A DNA stretch of 41,300 nt from Clostridia bacterium (GTDB taxonomy: Bacteria > Bacillota > Clostridia > Christensenellales > Borkfalkiaceae), in assembly GCA_017624285.1 (NCBI GenBank), contig JAGANI010000067.1:1-41300 (forward strand). Direction: 5' to 3'. Below, in pieces: positions 16,254 through 24,791 of this stretch (its first letter is position 1; every line of letters starts with the position of its first letter). The notes under the pieces are model-generated. The model ran no database searches and was not told the origin of the DNA. It saw only the letters and a program-made list of their open reading frames with translations. The position numbers and the translations under genes are program-made.

Positions 16254-18857
16254 ATGAAAAACATTTTTAAGAGAGTTTTAAGTCTCGTATTATGTTTGCT
16301 TATGATCATCCCCGCAGTTGCTTGTAATAAAGATAACGGCGGCGGTGGTGGCGGCGGTTCATCTTACGATGCTGAAACACGTTCGTTGCGTCTTGCAATC
16401 GGCGCTTTAGACGGTAAGTTTAACCCGTTCTTTGCAACGACTTTAAACGATAGTGAAATCGCTGGTATGACCCAAGTTAATATGCTTAACTTAAACGATA
16501 AAGGTGAAATCGTTTACGGTGATGATTGGCCTACCGTTACACAAGACTTAAAAACTACCTATTACGACTCTAAAATAGGTGGTTCGGTTATTGCAAACGG
16601 CAGTAAAGAAGGTAGAACGGAATATGAATTCGTTATCAAAAACGGTATGAAGTTCTCCGACGGTCAACCTTTAACTATTAAGGACGTACTTTTCAACCTT
16701 TACGTATATCTTGATCCTATGTACATGGGTTCAAATACTATGTATTCAACGGATATTCAAGGTTTAATGGCTTATAGAACGCAAGATCCTAACTATAACG
16801 AAGATTCTTCGTCCAACACCGATAGTCAATTCTATCTTGAAGCACAAAACAGAATTTCAGCGCTCATCAAATACTCTGCTGATAACGAGCCTTTAGATGC
16901 TCAAGGCGAAAAGGACTTAGCAACCGTTAAGGAAATCTTCCGTGAAGAAGTTACCGCTGACTGGAACAGTATTCAAACCAGTTGGGTAGAAACTTATCAA
17001 GAAACCCATAACTTTACTTCCGCATGGCAGGCATATTTATATGCAGAAGGCGTAGTTGTTAACCAACGTCGTCTTAACCCGACCACTAATGCTGAAGAAG
17101 AAGTTAAAGGCTCTGACGGTAAATATCTTACTACTTTAGATCCCAACGTTGACGGCGTTAAAACTGGTGGTAGCGCTGGTGAAGTTCGTGATGAACAATT
17201 AATTGCTGAAATCGCTGAAGCTACTTCAGCTACTAAAGTTTCGGCATATATGTCCGCAAACAACGTTTCTGAAGAAATCGCTATTACAAACTTAACTAGA
17301 GATTGCGTTATCGATATGGTTTACTCTAACTATATGGACGACCGCTCACAACTTCAATACATCGTGTCTTACTGGGCAACGGCTTCTACTGCGTTAGAAA
17401 CTTTCGCAGCAGACGCTCGTAGTAGCTATTACGCTAATATCCCAGATAATGAAAGGGTTAAATCTATTTCTGGTATTTCTTACTACTCATTAAACGCTGG
17501 CGAAACCTTCAACGGCAAAACTTTAACCGAAAAACACGACGTATTAAAAATCGTTATCAACGGTATTGACCCCAAAGCTAAGTATAACTTTGCTTTCTCA
17601 GTTGCACCTATGCACTACTATGGTGGTAGCTGGGCAGTTAACAACTACAACGGCACTACTTGTTTTGGTGTAAAATCTAACGATTTAGACTTCTTTGAAG
17701 ACGTTCTTCAAGATCCTAATAAAAACGGTTTACCAGTAGGCGCAGGCGCTTATAAAGCAACTTCTTACGACGGTTCTACCGTTACTAAAAATAACTTTAA
17801 CGCTAACAACATGGTATATTATACCCGTAACGATTACTTCTACACTATGGGTAAAAATATCCAAAACGCTAAGATTAAAAACTTAACCTATAAGGTTATG
17901 GGTGATGATAAAATCATCACTGCGCTTGCCGCTAACGAAATCGACTACGGTCAACCTAACGGCACGCCTGCAAACAAAGCTATGGTACAAGGCGAAGACC
18001 ACTTAAATCTTATTTCTTATCCTACCGGAGGTTACGGTTACGTTGGTATTAACCCCAAATTCGTTCCCGAATGGCAGGTAAGAAAGGCTATTATGATCTC
18101 TATGGATACTTCCATCATTAAGAGAAACTATTACCAAGATTTATGTTCTTTAATTTACAGACCTATGTCTACAACTTCGTGGGCATACCCCGATGGTTTA
18201 GGTGAACAAGACGCACTTTACACCACCGACGATCAAGAAATTTTAGATCTTTGCGCAGCAGCAGGCTACAACAAAGGTTCTGACGGCAAGTTACGTAACG
18301 CCGATGGTAGAACTCTTAAGTTTACCTTTACTATTGCAGGTGAAACTAAAAACCACCCAGCATACGATATGTTTATCGACGCACAAGGCAGACTTAATAA
18401 GTTAGGCTTTGATATTACCGTAAGTACCGATATTCAAGCATTAAAGAAGTTAAATACTGGTAACTTAGAAGTATGGGCAGCAGCTTGGTCGTCAGGCGTT
18501 GACCCCGATATGTATCAAATTTACCATAAAGATAGTAAAGCAGCATCTACCAACAACTGGTACAAAAACGGTATTGTAAACGATACTAACAACATTTACA
18601 CATACGAGCAACCTCTTGTAGATCTTCTCGCACAAAAGATCGACGCTGCAAGAGAAACTATGTCTAACCCAGAAAGAAAGGCGCTTTACAAAGAATGTTT
18701 AGATATCGTTATGGATCTTTGCGTAGAACTCCCCACGTATCAAAGAAACGATTTCTGCGTATACAACAAAAACGTTATTAAGGCATCATCTTTAGTACAA
18801 AACACTTCACACTATATGGGTCCCTTAGGTAAAATTTGGGAAGTAGAATATAACTAA
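16254..18857 (+). CDS. Oligopeptide ABC transporter substrate-binding lipoprotein (OppA-like, family 5)
   Basis: The 867-aa protein starts at ATG 16254 after AAAGGAG. The signal peptide ends in the lipobox AVAC (Cys24), followed by a Gly-rich linker (GGGGGGGSS). Family 5 solute-binding features are visible: an N-terminal FNPFFATT segment, YEFVIKNGMKFSDGQPLTIKDV (around residue 125), a central GAYK (about 500), and a C-terminal lobe with VWAAAWSSGVDPDMYQIY (about 740). Family 5 proteins are usually 530-600 residues; here about 230 extra residues sit in the first lobe (about 170-400), forming a charged helical insertion. It delivers peptides to the permeases encoded immediately downstream. The first gap before it is 26 nt and the following gap 24 nt, consistent with one operon. 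OppA is the nearest functional match; dipeptide or other solutes are possible. Confidence 0.92.
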   Translation: MKNIFKRVLSLVLCLLMIIPAVACNKDNGGGGGGGSSYDAETRSLRLAIGALDGKFNPFFATTLNDSEIAGMTQVNMLNLNDKGEIVYGDDWPTVTQDLKTTYYDSKIGGSVIANGSKEGRTEYEFVIKNGMKFSDGQPLTIKDVLFNLYVYLDPMYMGSNTMYSTDIQGLMAYRTQDPNYNEDSSSNTDSQFYLEAQNRISALIKYSADNEPLDAQGEKDLATVKEIFREEVTADWNSIQTSWVETYQETHNFTSAWQAYLYAEGVVVNQRRLNPTTNAEEEVKGSDGKYLTTLDPNVDGVKTGGSAGEVRDEQLIAEIAEATSATKVSAYMSANNVSEEIAITNLTRDCVIDMVYSNYMDDRSQLQYIVSYWATASTALETFAADARSSYYANIPDNERVKSISGISYYSLNAGETFNGKTLTEKHDVLKIVINGIDPKAKYNFAFSVAPMHYYGGSWAVNNYNGTTCFGVKSNDLDFFEDVLQDPNKNGLPVGAGAYKATSYDGSTVTKNNFNANNMVYYTRNDYFYTMGKNIQNAKIKNLTYKVMGDDKIITALAANEIDYGQPNGTPANKAMVQGEDHLNLISYPTGGYGYVGINPKFVPEWQVRKAIMISMDTSIIKRNYYQDLCSLIYRPMSTTSWAYPDGLGEQDALYTTDDQEILDLCAAAGYNKGSDGKLRNADGRTLKFTFTIAGETKNHPAYDMFIDAQGRLNKLGFDITVSTDIQALKKLNTGNLEVWAAAWSSGVDPDMYQIYHKDSKAASTNNWYKNGIVNDTNNIYTYEQPLVDLLAQKIDAARETMSNPERKALYKECLDIVMDLCVELPTYQRNDFCVYNKNVIKASSLVQNTSHYMGPLGKIWEVEYN

Positions 18858-18881
18858 ACCTTCGTAAAACGGAGATAAAAA

Positions 18882-19220
18882 ATGCAAAATCTAACATACA
18901 TCATTAAAAGATTATTGCTCGCCTTACTTATCGTGTTCGGCGTGTCAATGATTATATACTTTTTAATCAGAATGATGCCTGTCGATTATATTACGTCAAA
19001 ATTTAGTAGCCAAATACAGGGTGGTGGTATGACTCAAGAAGACTTGAATCGTATCCTTGCTCTGTATGGGCTTGACGATAATTCGTTTATGGGTATTGTC
19101 AAAGGTTATTTCGAGTGGTTCGGCAACTTTATGCGCGGTGATATGGGTGTGTCTTTCCAATACGGCGATAAGGTTGAAAACGTTATCGGCAGATATATGG
19201 GTACGTCGTTTATCATTTAG
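18882..19220 (+). pseudogene. oppB: OppB-like peptide permease, N-terminal fragment (in-frame TAG)
   Basis: ATG 18882 follows ACGGAG and opens a 112-residue frame. It holds the first membrane helix of an OppB/DppB permease (about 8-30; LLLALLIVFGVSMIIYFLIR), the P-loop-side RMMPVDY segment, and the conserved FGNFMRGDMGVSFQY that precedes the transmembrane core. The frame stops at TAG 19218-19220, at the start of helix 2. The same frame continues without frameshift into the rest of the permease. OppB proteins are normally about 305-340 residues, so this piece alone cannot form the channel. TAG also ends at least two genes in this window (at 16227 and 19880), so a recoded genome is unlikely. 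A nonsense mutation or sequencing error is the simplest reading, readthrough an alternative. Confidence 0.85.
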
Positions 19221-19880
19221 TTTATATCTTTGATATTACAAATGCTCATAGCAATACCGTTAGGTATCAAATGTGCTTGCAATCAATATGGCAAGTTCGA
19301 CTATTTTTGTACCTTCTTCTGTATGGTATCGATGGCTTTCCCGTCGTTCTTTCTAGGTAATATGGTTATTAAGTGGTTTGCTGTTGACCTCGGTTGGTTT
19401 GAAACTGGTGGTATCGCAACGGCAGGCTCGGGTTTTACTGGTTTTAGGTTGTTTTTAGACCAAGCATGGCACTTAGTGCTTCCTATGTTCGTATTGACCG
19501 TCTTATCTATCGGTGGTCTTATGAGGTATACCCGTACTAACACCTTAGAAGTTTTAAATGCAGATTACATCAGAACCGCAAGGGCAAAGGGTTTATCTGA
19601 AAATAAAGTCGTATACAAACACGTTTTCAGAAATACTCTTATTCCGCTTGTTACGCAATTAGCTTTCACGTTGCCGTCGCTTTTTGGTGGCGCGATGATT
19701 ACGGAAACGATTTTCGATATCCCTGGTATCGGTAAAGTTGCTTACGACGCAATTCAAATAGGTGATATTCCGCTCGCAATGGGCTACAATATGTTTATCG
19801 CTGTATTGACGGTTGCCGGTATACTTTTAGCCGACCTTATGTACGCAGTCGTTGACCCGAGAGTTAAAATTAGAAAGTAG
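19221..19880 (+). pseudogene. oppB: OppB-like peptide permease, C-terminal fragment
   Basis: This continues the previous frame directly after the TAG. Possible internal starts are TTG 19230 and ATG 19242 (MLIAIPLGI), but neither has a ribosome binding site. The roughly 219 residues carry the remaining five membrane helices and the BPD_transp_1 core. The EAA loop is intact (DYIRTARAKGLSENKVVYKHVFRN), followed by FGGAMITETIFDIPGIG, both typical of OppB/DppB. Sequence quality beyond the stop is fully conserved in appearance, so the lesion is recent, artificial or tolerated. Joined across the stop, the protein would be 332 residues, a normal OppB length. It partners the OppC-like permease encoded 10 nt downstream; the transporter would not work without it unless the stop is read through. 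Confidence 0.85.
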
Positions 19881-19890
19881 GGAGGATATT

Positions 19891-20967
19891 ATGGCAGAAC
19901 TCAATAAAAAGTTAAATAATAACTCCTTGCTTAATTCTGAAAACAAGCAGGATGACCTTCATGGTGAAAATTTAAACGAAAGGGCAAAAGTTTTATCCCC
20001 GACGGCGACTATATTAAAAAGGTTTTTCCGTTCTAAATTGTCGGTTTTCGGGCTTGTAACGTTAATAATTTTATTTCTTTTTTCTTTCGTAGGTCCGCTT
20101 TTCTCCCCATGGGGCGAAATGGAGCGTGATACCAACCCCGCCAACATAGTTGATAGAACCGTCGCTAACGAAATGGTTTACGTCATCGACGGGGTGGAAT
20201 ATTCCGCGTTAGAAGTACCTGTTATCGACCCACCCACGTGGAATAAGTTAGGTAACATCACTAAAGAGCATATTATGGGTATTGATGACGACGGTTACGA
20301 CGTATTTACAAGACTTATGTACGGTGGTAGGGTTTCGCTTACTATCGGCTTCGTCGTAGTTATTTTAGAAACTATTTTAGGCGTTATACTCGGTGGCTTG
20401 GCAGGGTATTTTGGCAAATGGGTTGACCAACTTATAATGCGTATAGTAGATATTTTAAGTTGTGTACCTCAAATACCTATCATGCTTATACTTTCGATGT
20501 TATTTAACGCTATCGGCTTAGAACAAAGTATTACCAAACTTTACCTAATGATGGTGGTTTTATGCTTACTCGGTTGGACGGGTACGGCAAGACTCGTTCG
20601 TGGTCAAATTCTTTCTTTAAGAGAGCAAGAATTCATGATTGCTGCAAAATGTTCGGGTTTATCCACCGGTAAAAAGATATTTAAACACTTAATGCCAAAC
20701 GTTATACCACAACTTATCGTTTCTATGACGTTAGGTTTGGGTAGTATCATCTTAATGGAAGCAACCTTAGGTTACTTAGGTATAGGCGCTCCCGACGGTA
20801 CTGCTACGTGGGGTAACCTTATTAACCTTGCGTCAGAAGCCGTTTATAGGGATTTTTACCCCAACTTATGGTTGGGTTCGGGTATTTGTATTACGCTTGC
20901 AATCCTTGCGTTCAACTTTGTTGGTGACGGCTTGCGTGATGCCTTCGACCCCAAAATGAAGAGGTAA
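19891..20967 (+). CDS. oppC: Oligopeptide ABC transporter permease (OppC/DppC-like)
   Basis: The start is ATG 19891, 5-8 nt after GGGAGG; an upstream in-frame start at 19852 lies inside the OppB gene and is rejected. The 358-aa protein has the OppC N-terminal signature helix (about 45-67; FGLVTLIILFLFSFVGPLFSPWG) and a longer extracytoplasmic loop. Then come GIDDDGYDVFTRLMYGGRVSLTIGF (around 133), five more helices, and the EAA loop (QEFMIAAKCSGLSTGKKIFKHLMPN). It ends with the typical GDGLRDAFDPKMKR. It forms the membrane channel with OppB. It lies in the run of transporter genes, 10 nt after the OppB stop and 3 nt before the ATPase gene. Confidence 0.93.
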   Translation: MAELNKKLNNNSLLNSENKQDDLHGENLNERAKVLSPTATILKRFFRSKLSVFGLVTLIILFLFSFVGPLFSPWGEMERDTNPANIVDRTVANEMVYVIDGVEYSALEVPVIDPPTWNKLGNITKEHIMGIDDDGYDVFTRLMYGGRVSLTIGFVVVILETILGVILGGLAGYFGKWVDQLIMRIVDILSCVPQIPIMLILSMLFNAIGLEQSITKLYLMMVVLCLLGWTGTARLVRGQILSLREQEFMIAAKCSGLSTGKKIFKHLMPNVIPQLIVSMTLGLGSIILMEATLGYLGIGAPDGTATWGNLINLASEAVYRDFYPNLWLGSGICITLAILAFNFVGDGLRDAFDPKMKR

Positions 20968-20970
20968 CGT

Positions 20971-22416
20971 ATGGTAAAAGTTTATACAGTTGTATTAGTG
21001 TTGATTATTTTATTAGGCATTATTGCTTTTGCAGCAGCGCTTATTACCATGATGGTTTTGGGCATCAAGGAGACCATTTCCAAAGGTAAAAAATATACCA
21101 AGACTGATAAAAAAGAAAAAGCCCCTAAAAAGGCAAAAAACTCGCATTATATTTCCCGTGCAGAACAAAAACGCATCTCTAAGGAAAATTCTAAAGCGAT
21201 CAAGTATTTTGAAAAACGTAAAAAACGTAAAGTTAAGGTAGATGAATACACTACCGAAATGAAAGACGAAAACAACGTTATTGAATTTGACGACTTACAC
21301 ACTTACTTCTTTTCGGACGCAGGTACTGTTAAAGCAGTAAACGGCGTAACCTTCTCGATACCTGCAGGCTCAACCGTTGGTGTCGTTGGTGAATCTGGTT
21401 GTGGTAAAAGTGTTACGTCGCTTTCACTTATGCAATTAGTGCAAGCACCTAGTGGTCAAATCGTTAGTGGTTCAATCCGCTTTAAGTCAAACATGTTCAA
21501 GTTAAACGTTCGTGGTAAAAAGATACCCGTTTACGAAAAAGAAGTAGACGAAAACGGTGTTGAACGTATTAAAAAAGATGAAAAGGGTAAACCTATCATC
21601 AAACGTAACGAGTTGGGCGGTAACCTTTACGAGATGGAAGAGCGTGTAGTTGATATCGCTAAGATGCCTACAAGCGCAGTTCGTAATATTAGGGGTAGGG
21701 AAATCGCTATGATTTTCCAAGAACCTATGACTTCGTTAAACCCTGTATTTACTATCGGTAATCAACTTGACGAAGTAGGTTTACTCCATATCGAAGGTAT
21801 TTCAAAAGAAAAGGTTAAAGAGCGCAGTATCGAAATGTTAAAATTAGTAGGTATTGCCGATCTCGAAGGTGTTTATAAAAAATACCCGCACGAGCTTTCC
21901 GGTGGTATGCGTCAACGTGTTATGATCGCTATCGCGCTTTTATGTAACCCCAAACTTATCGTTGCGGACGAGCCTACTACGGCGTTAGACGTTACAATTC
22001 AAGCGCAAATTCTCGATTTATTAAGGGAAATTAAGACAAAAATCAACGGCTCAATTATGCTTATCACGCACGATCTTGGTGTCGTTGCTGAAATGGCTGA
22101 CTACGTCGTAGTTATGTACGCTGGTAAGGTTATCGAAATGGGTACTGCCGAAGACATCTTTGATAGGCCTATGCATCCTTACACTATCGGTTTACAAAAA
22201 AGTAAGCCTACCGTTGATCAAGAAACAGATAAACTTTACTGTATCCCGGGTTTCGTACCTAACCCAATTAATATGCCTAACTATTGCTATTTTAGGGATA
22301 GATGCGAAAAATGTATTAAAAAGTGTTCGGGTGAGTATCCTCAATTAGTAAAAGTAAGCGATACGCACAGCGTTTCTTGCTACTTGTATGAAGATTATCA
22401 AAAGGGGGTTAAATAA
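20971..22416 (+). CDS. oppD: Oligopeptide ABC transporter ATPase (OppD-like) with N-terminal membrane helix
   Basis: The 481-aa protein has a Walker A (GESGCGKS, about 140-147), Q-loop (IFQEPMTSLNP, about 243), signature (LSGGMRQRV, about 310) and Walker B (LIVADEPTTALD, about 329). The C-terminal oligopeptide-transporter extension carries a Cys cluster (CYFRDRCEKCIKKC) seen in OppD/DppD proteins, some of which bind an Fe-S cluster. Two features are odd. The first 31 residues form a clear membrane helix, followed by a 60-residue Lys-rich linker, so the ATPase appears membrane-tethered. About 50 extra charged residues lie between Walker A and the Q-loop (KEVDENGVERIKKDEKGK region). Typical OppD is about 330-360 residues. 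It pairs with OppF and powers the OppBC channel. The stop overlaps the next start by one base (TAATG). Confidence 0.93.
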   Translation: MVKVYTVVLVLIILLGIIAFAAALITMMVLGIKETISKGKKYTKTDKKEKAPKKAKNSHYISRAEQKRISKENSKAIKYFEKRKKRKVKVDEYTTEMKDENNVIEFDDLHTYFFSDAGTVKAVNGVTFSIPAGSTVGVVGESGCGKSVTSLSLMQLVQAPSGQIVSGSIRFKSNMFKLNVRGKKIPVYEKEVDENGVERIKKDEKGKPIIKRNELGGNLYEMEERVVDIAKMPTSAVRNIRGREIAMIFQEPMTSLNPVFTIGNQLDEVGLLHIEGISKEKVKERSIEMLKLVGIADLEGVYKKYPHELSGGMRQRVMIAIALLCNPKLIVADEPTTALDVTIQAQILDLLREIKTKINGSIMLITHDLGVVAEMADYVVVMYAGKVIEMGTAEDIFDRPMHPYTIGLQKSKPTVDQETDKLYCIPGFVPNPINMPNYCYFRDRCEKCIKKCSGEYPQLVKVSDTHSVSCYLYEDYQKGVK

Positions 22417-23492
22417 TGGATAAAGAAATTATTAATCAAACCAACAATCAAGAACCCCTTCTTAAAGTAGATAATTTAAGCAAATACTTCGTCGTTGCTA
22501 GAAGCTTTTTCGGTAAACCCATTAAGCATTTAAAGGCAGTTGACGGCATCAGTTTTTCCATTAAAAAGGGTACTACCTTAGGTATCGTAGGTGAATCTGG
22601 TTGTGGTAAGTCGACTATGGGCAGGACCATTTTAAGGCTTTATGATGAAAAACACGACGGTGGCGAAATTTACTTTAACGGTAAAGAAATTACATCACTT
22701 TCTAATCGTGAGTTTGATAAGTTACGCCCTAATATGCAAATGATTTTCCAAGATCCTTATGCAAGTCTTTCGCCACGTTTAACCGTTGGTGAAATTATCG
22801 GGGAATCCGCTTTGCAACATGGTATCGTTGATAAAAAGAACTATCACGACTACATTTTAAGCGTTATGGATATGTGTGGTTTGCAACCCCACTACTTCGA
22901 GCGTTATCCGCACGAGTTTTCGGGTGGTCAAAGACAGCGTATTTGTATAGCAAGGGCATTAGCGTTAAAACCAGATCTTGTTATCTGCGACGAGCCTGTT
23001 TCGGCACTAGACGTATCAATTCAAGCGCAAATTATCAATATGCTTATTGATCTTAAAAGGACTTTAGGGCTTACTTATATATTTATTTCGCACGATTTAT
23101 CCGTTGTAAAGCACATTTCGGACGAGGTTGGCGTTATGTACCTTGGCAGTATGGTTGAATACGGCTCTAAGGAAGAAATCTTTAACAACACTTTACATCC
23201 TTACACGCAGGCACTCTTCTCTGCGGTACCAGTACCAAACCCGCACGTAAAGATGAACCGTGTTATTCTTAAAGGTGATATTCCTTCTCCCGTAAACCCA
23301 CCTAAGGGCGGTAAATTCCACACCCGTTGTGATAAATGTATGGAAGTTTGTGAATATATCCGTCCTAAGTATAAAGAAGTTAATAACGGACACTTTTGTG
23401 CTTGTCATTTATATAATAGTGAAGAAGAAAATTTAGCATTTAATGATGAAATCGCTAAAATCAAGGAAGAAGAAGCATCATCTAAAAAATAA
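22416..23492 (+). CDS. oppF: Oligopeptide ABC transporter ATPase (OppF-like)
   Basis: The 358-aa protein starts at ATG 22416, sharing one base with the previous stop; AAGGGGG upstream serves as ribosome binding site. Walker A (GESGCGKST, about 58), Q-loop (IFQDPYASLSPR), signature (FSGGQRQRI) and Walker B (LVICDEPVSALD) are all present. The C-terminal extension has HTRCDKCMEVC and a later CACHLY, the peptide-transporter Cys pattern. The N-terminal KAVDGISFSI segment and the FGKPIKHLK insert are typical of OppF/DppF. It forms the ATPase heterodimer with the OppD-like protein. Unlike its partner it has no membrane helix, so only one of the two subunits would be tethered. Confidence 0.94.
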   Translation: MDKEIINQTNNQEPLLKVDNLSKYFVVARSFFGKPIKHLKAVDGISFSIKKGTTLGIVGESGCGKSTMGRTILRLYDEKHDGGEIYFNGKEITSLSNREFDKLRPNMQMIFQDPYASLSPRLTVGEIIGESALQHGIVDKKNYHDYILSVMDMCGLQPHYFERYPHEFSGGQRQRICIARALALKPDLVICDEPVSALDVSIQAQIINMLIDLKRTLGLTYIFISHDLSVVKHISDEVGVMYLGSMVEYGSKEEIFNNTLHPYTQALFSAVPVPNPHVKMNRVILKGDIPSPVNPPKGGKFHTRCDKCMEVCEYIRPKYKEVNNGHFCACHLYNSEEENLAFNDEIAKIKEEEASSKK

Positions 23493-23504
23493 TTAAAGGT
23501 AATT

Positions 23505-23750
23505 ATGGCAAAAGATTATAAAAAAGACGACCTCGATACCGAAACGACCTTTGCCGATATGAACGTCGAGGGTTTTCGGTGGTACGACCCTAATATAAAA
23601 AAGAAGGGTGGTAAAGATAGGGTAAAAGTTACAAAAAAAGAATATTGGAGTATGGTTAAAGGTGCGTTTTTAGCATATTTACCGTTTCTTTTGTGTACTA
23701 TTTTAGCCTTTGGGTTGATAGTTTTAGTTGCTTATCTATGGTTATTATAA
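23505..23750 (+). CDS. Small membrane protein ending the opp operon
   Basis: This 81-aa protein starts at ATG 23505, 12 nt after the OppF stop. The first 50 residues are hydrophilic and charged (DTETTFADMNVEGFRWYDP, then Lys-rich). The last 30 are one long hydrophobic stretch or a tight hairpin (AFLAYLPFLLCTILAFGLIVLVAYLWLL), so it is probably an integral membrane protein with its N-terminus in the cytoplasm. I do not recognise a named family. Its position, with the strong terminator immediately after, makes it part of the transporter transcript, perhaps an assembly or regulatory subunit; that is inference. Confidence 0.7.
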   Translation: MAKDYKKDDLDTETTFADMNVEGFRWYDPNIKKKGGKDRVKVTKKEYWSMVKGAFLAYLPFLLCTILAFGLIVLVAYLWLL

Positions 23751-23753
23751 AAT

Positions 23754-23786
23754 AAAAAGAGTTTGCTTTAAGCAAACTCTTTTTTT
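23754..23786. terminator. Bidirectional terminator between opp operon and araC-type gene
   Basis: A near-perfect palindrome, AAAAAGAGTTTGCTT (23754-23768) against AAGCAAACTCTTTTT (23770-23784), with T-runs on both strands. It can end the opp operon on the plus strand and the convergent regulator gene on the minus strand. Confidence 0.92.
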
Positions 23787-23802
23787 ATGTCAAAAAATAA
23801 AA

Positions 23803-24651
23803 TTATTCAGTTGTAATTTTACGGTAAATAGAAGGCGTTGTGCCGATAACTTTTTTAAACTGCTCTGCAAAATAAACGGGGTTATTAAAACCTACTTTAG
23901 TAGCAATTTCAGCAATACTCATTTCAGTTTTAGTAAGTAAATCTTTCGCACGGTTAATTCTTACTATTGTTAAATAGTGCATAGGCGAAATATTAAACTG
24001 TTTTTTAAATGAGTGTATTAAGTGGTATTTATTAACAAAAACAATGTCTACTAATTCTTTTAACGTTATATCGTTATAATAATACTCTTCAATATAATTT
24101 TTAACGCGGTATATTTCGTTATCTTCAGTAATTTGCGGTTTGTTTTGTGTTTGGTCAATCCTATATAGTTTTGAAAGCATATCAAAACACAACCCCTTAA
24201 CGCTTAAATACCAACCAGTTTTTTTAGCAGAAATTTCATATATAATTTTATTAAATAAATTTAAAATGGTGGTATCCGTATCATGCCGTTTATGTATAAT
24301 AGGTGTTTTTGATAGCGAATTTGGTTTTAATCCTTCAATATGGATATTATCTAGTAAAAGTGAATAAAACTCTAACGGCTTGTCGTTGTCATTACTTAAA
24401 TAATGTATTACGCCAGGGTTAACTATTAAAATATCACCCTTATTTATAACGTACTTATTTTTGCCATGCATTAAGTATCCCTCACCATCTAAAAAGCACA
24501 ATACTTCTAGATAAAGGTGAGAGTGTGGCGCGTTACCAGAGTTATCGTAATTAACTTTGTTTACTAGTAGCAAAATAGGTTCTTGCCCGTCTATACCAGA
24601 TTTTATAAAAGGGTTTTGCCCAATGCTAAAATAGTTTGTTTTTGTTCCCAT
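23803..24651 (-). CDS. AraC-family transcriptional regulator with cupin sensor
   Basis: The 282-aa protein has an N-terminal cupin-like sensor (about 20-100; HSHLYLEVLCFLDGEG, INKGDILIVNPGVIHYL) and a C-terminal pair of helix-turn-helix motifs (about 185-280). The second carries the AraC signature (MSIAEIATKVGFNNPVYFAEQFKKVIGTTPSIYR). Such regulators bind a sugar or related ligand in the cupin and activate neighbouring catabolic genes. It is divergent from the sialidase-like and nanA genes with 140 bp between, so sialic acid or a derived sugar is the likely signal; this is inference. The start at 24651 has no Shine-Dalgarno. A TATAAT box lies 6 nt before it, implying a leaderless mRNA. Confidence 0.93.
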   Translation of the reverse strand: MGTKTNYFSIGQNPFIKSGIDGQEPILLLVNKVNYDNSGNAPHSHLYLEVLCFLDGEGYLMHGKNKYVINKGDILIVNPGVIHYLSNDNDKPLEFYSLLLDNIHIEGLKPNSLSKTPIIHKRHDTDTTILNLFNKIIYEISAKKTGWYLSVKGLCFDMLSKLYRIDQTQNKPQITEDNEIYRVKNYIEEYYYNDITLKELVDIVFVNKYHLIHSFKKQFNISPMHYLTIVRINRAKDLLTKTEMSIAEIATKVGFNNPVYFAEQFKKVIGTTPSIYRKITTE

Positions 24652-24657
24652 ATCTAA

Positions 24658-24686
24658 ATTATATAAAATAATAAAAAACTTTGCAA
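24658..24686 (-). promoter_or_regulatory. Promoter of the AraC-type gene, predicted leaderless
   Basis: On the minus strand TTGCAA (24686-24681), a 17-nt spacer and a perfect TATAAT (24663-24658) stand 6 nt before the ATG at 24651. The transcript should begin at or next to the start codon. Confidence 0.6.
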
Positions 24687-24707
24687 CAGATAAAAGTAAA
24701 AAAATTG

Positions 24708-24755
24708 GACAATTTTGTTATGGTTTTAAGCAAAATCGTTATTGTCTTTTATAAT
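24708..24755 (+). promoter_or_regulatory. Candidate activator site and promoter of the nan genes
   Basis: A perfect -10 TATAAT (24750-24755) has only a poor -35 (TTAAGC at 24726, 18-nt spacer), as expected for an activator-dependent promoter. Around it lie inverted repeats ATTTTG (24712-24717) with CAAAAT (24731-24736), and GACAA (24708-24712) with TTGTC (24742-24746). These could be the site for the divergent AraC-type regulator; no footprint is known. Confidence 0.4.
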
Positions 24756-24791
24756 AAATTATTATAAAATAAATAAAAAAGGAGATATTGT

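Noticed and set aside
19218..19220. TAG recoded as a sense codon throughout the genome.
   Set aside because: TAG ends at least two other genes in the window (at 16227 and 19880) at sensible positions, and the second interrupted gene uses TAA.
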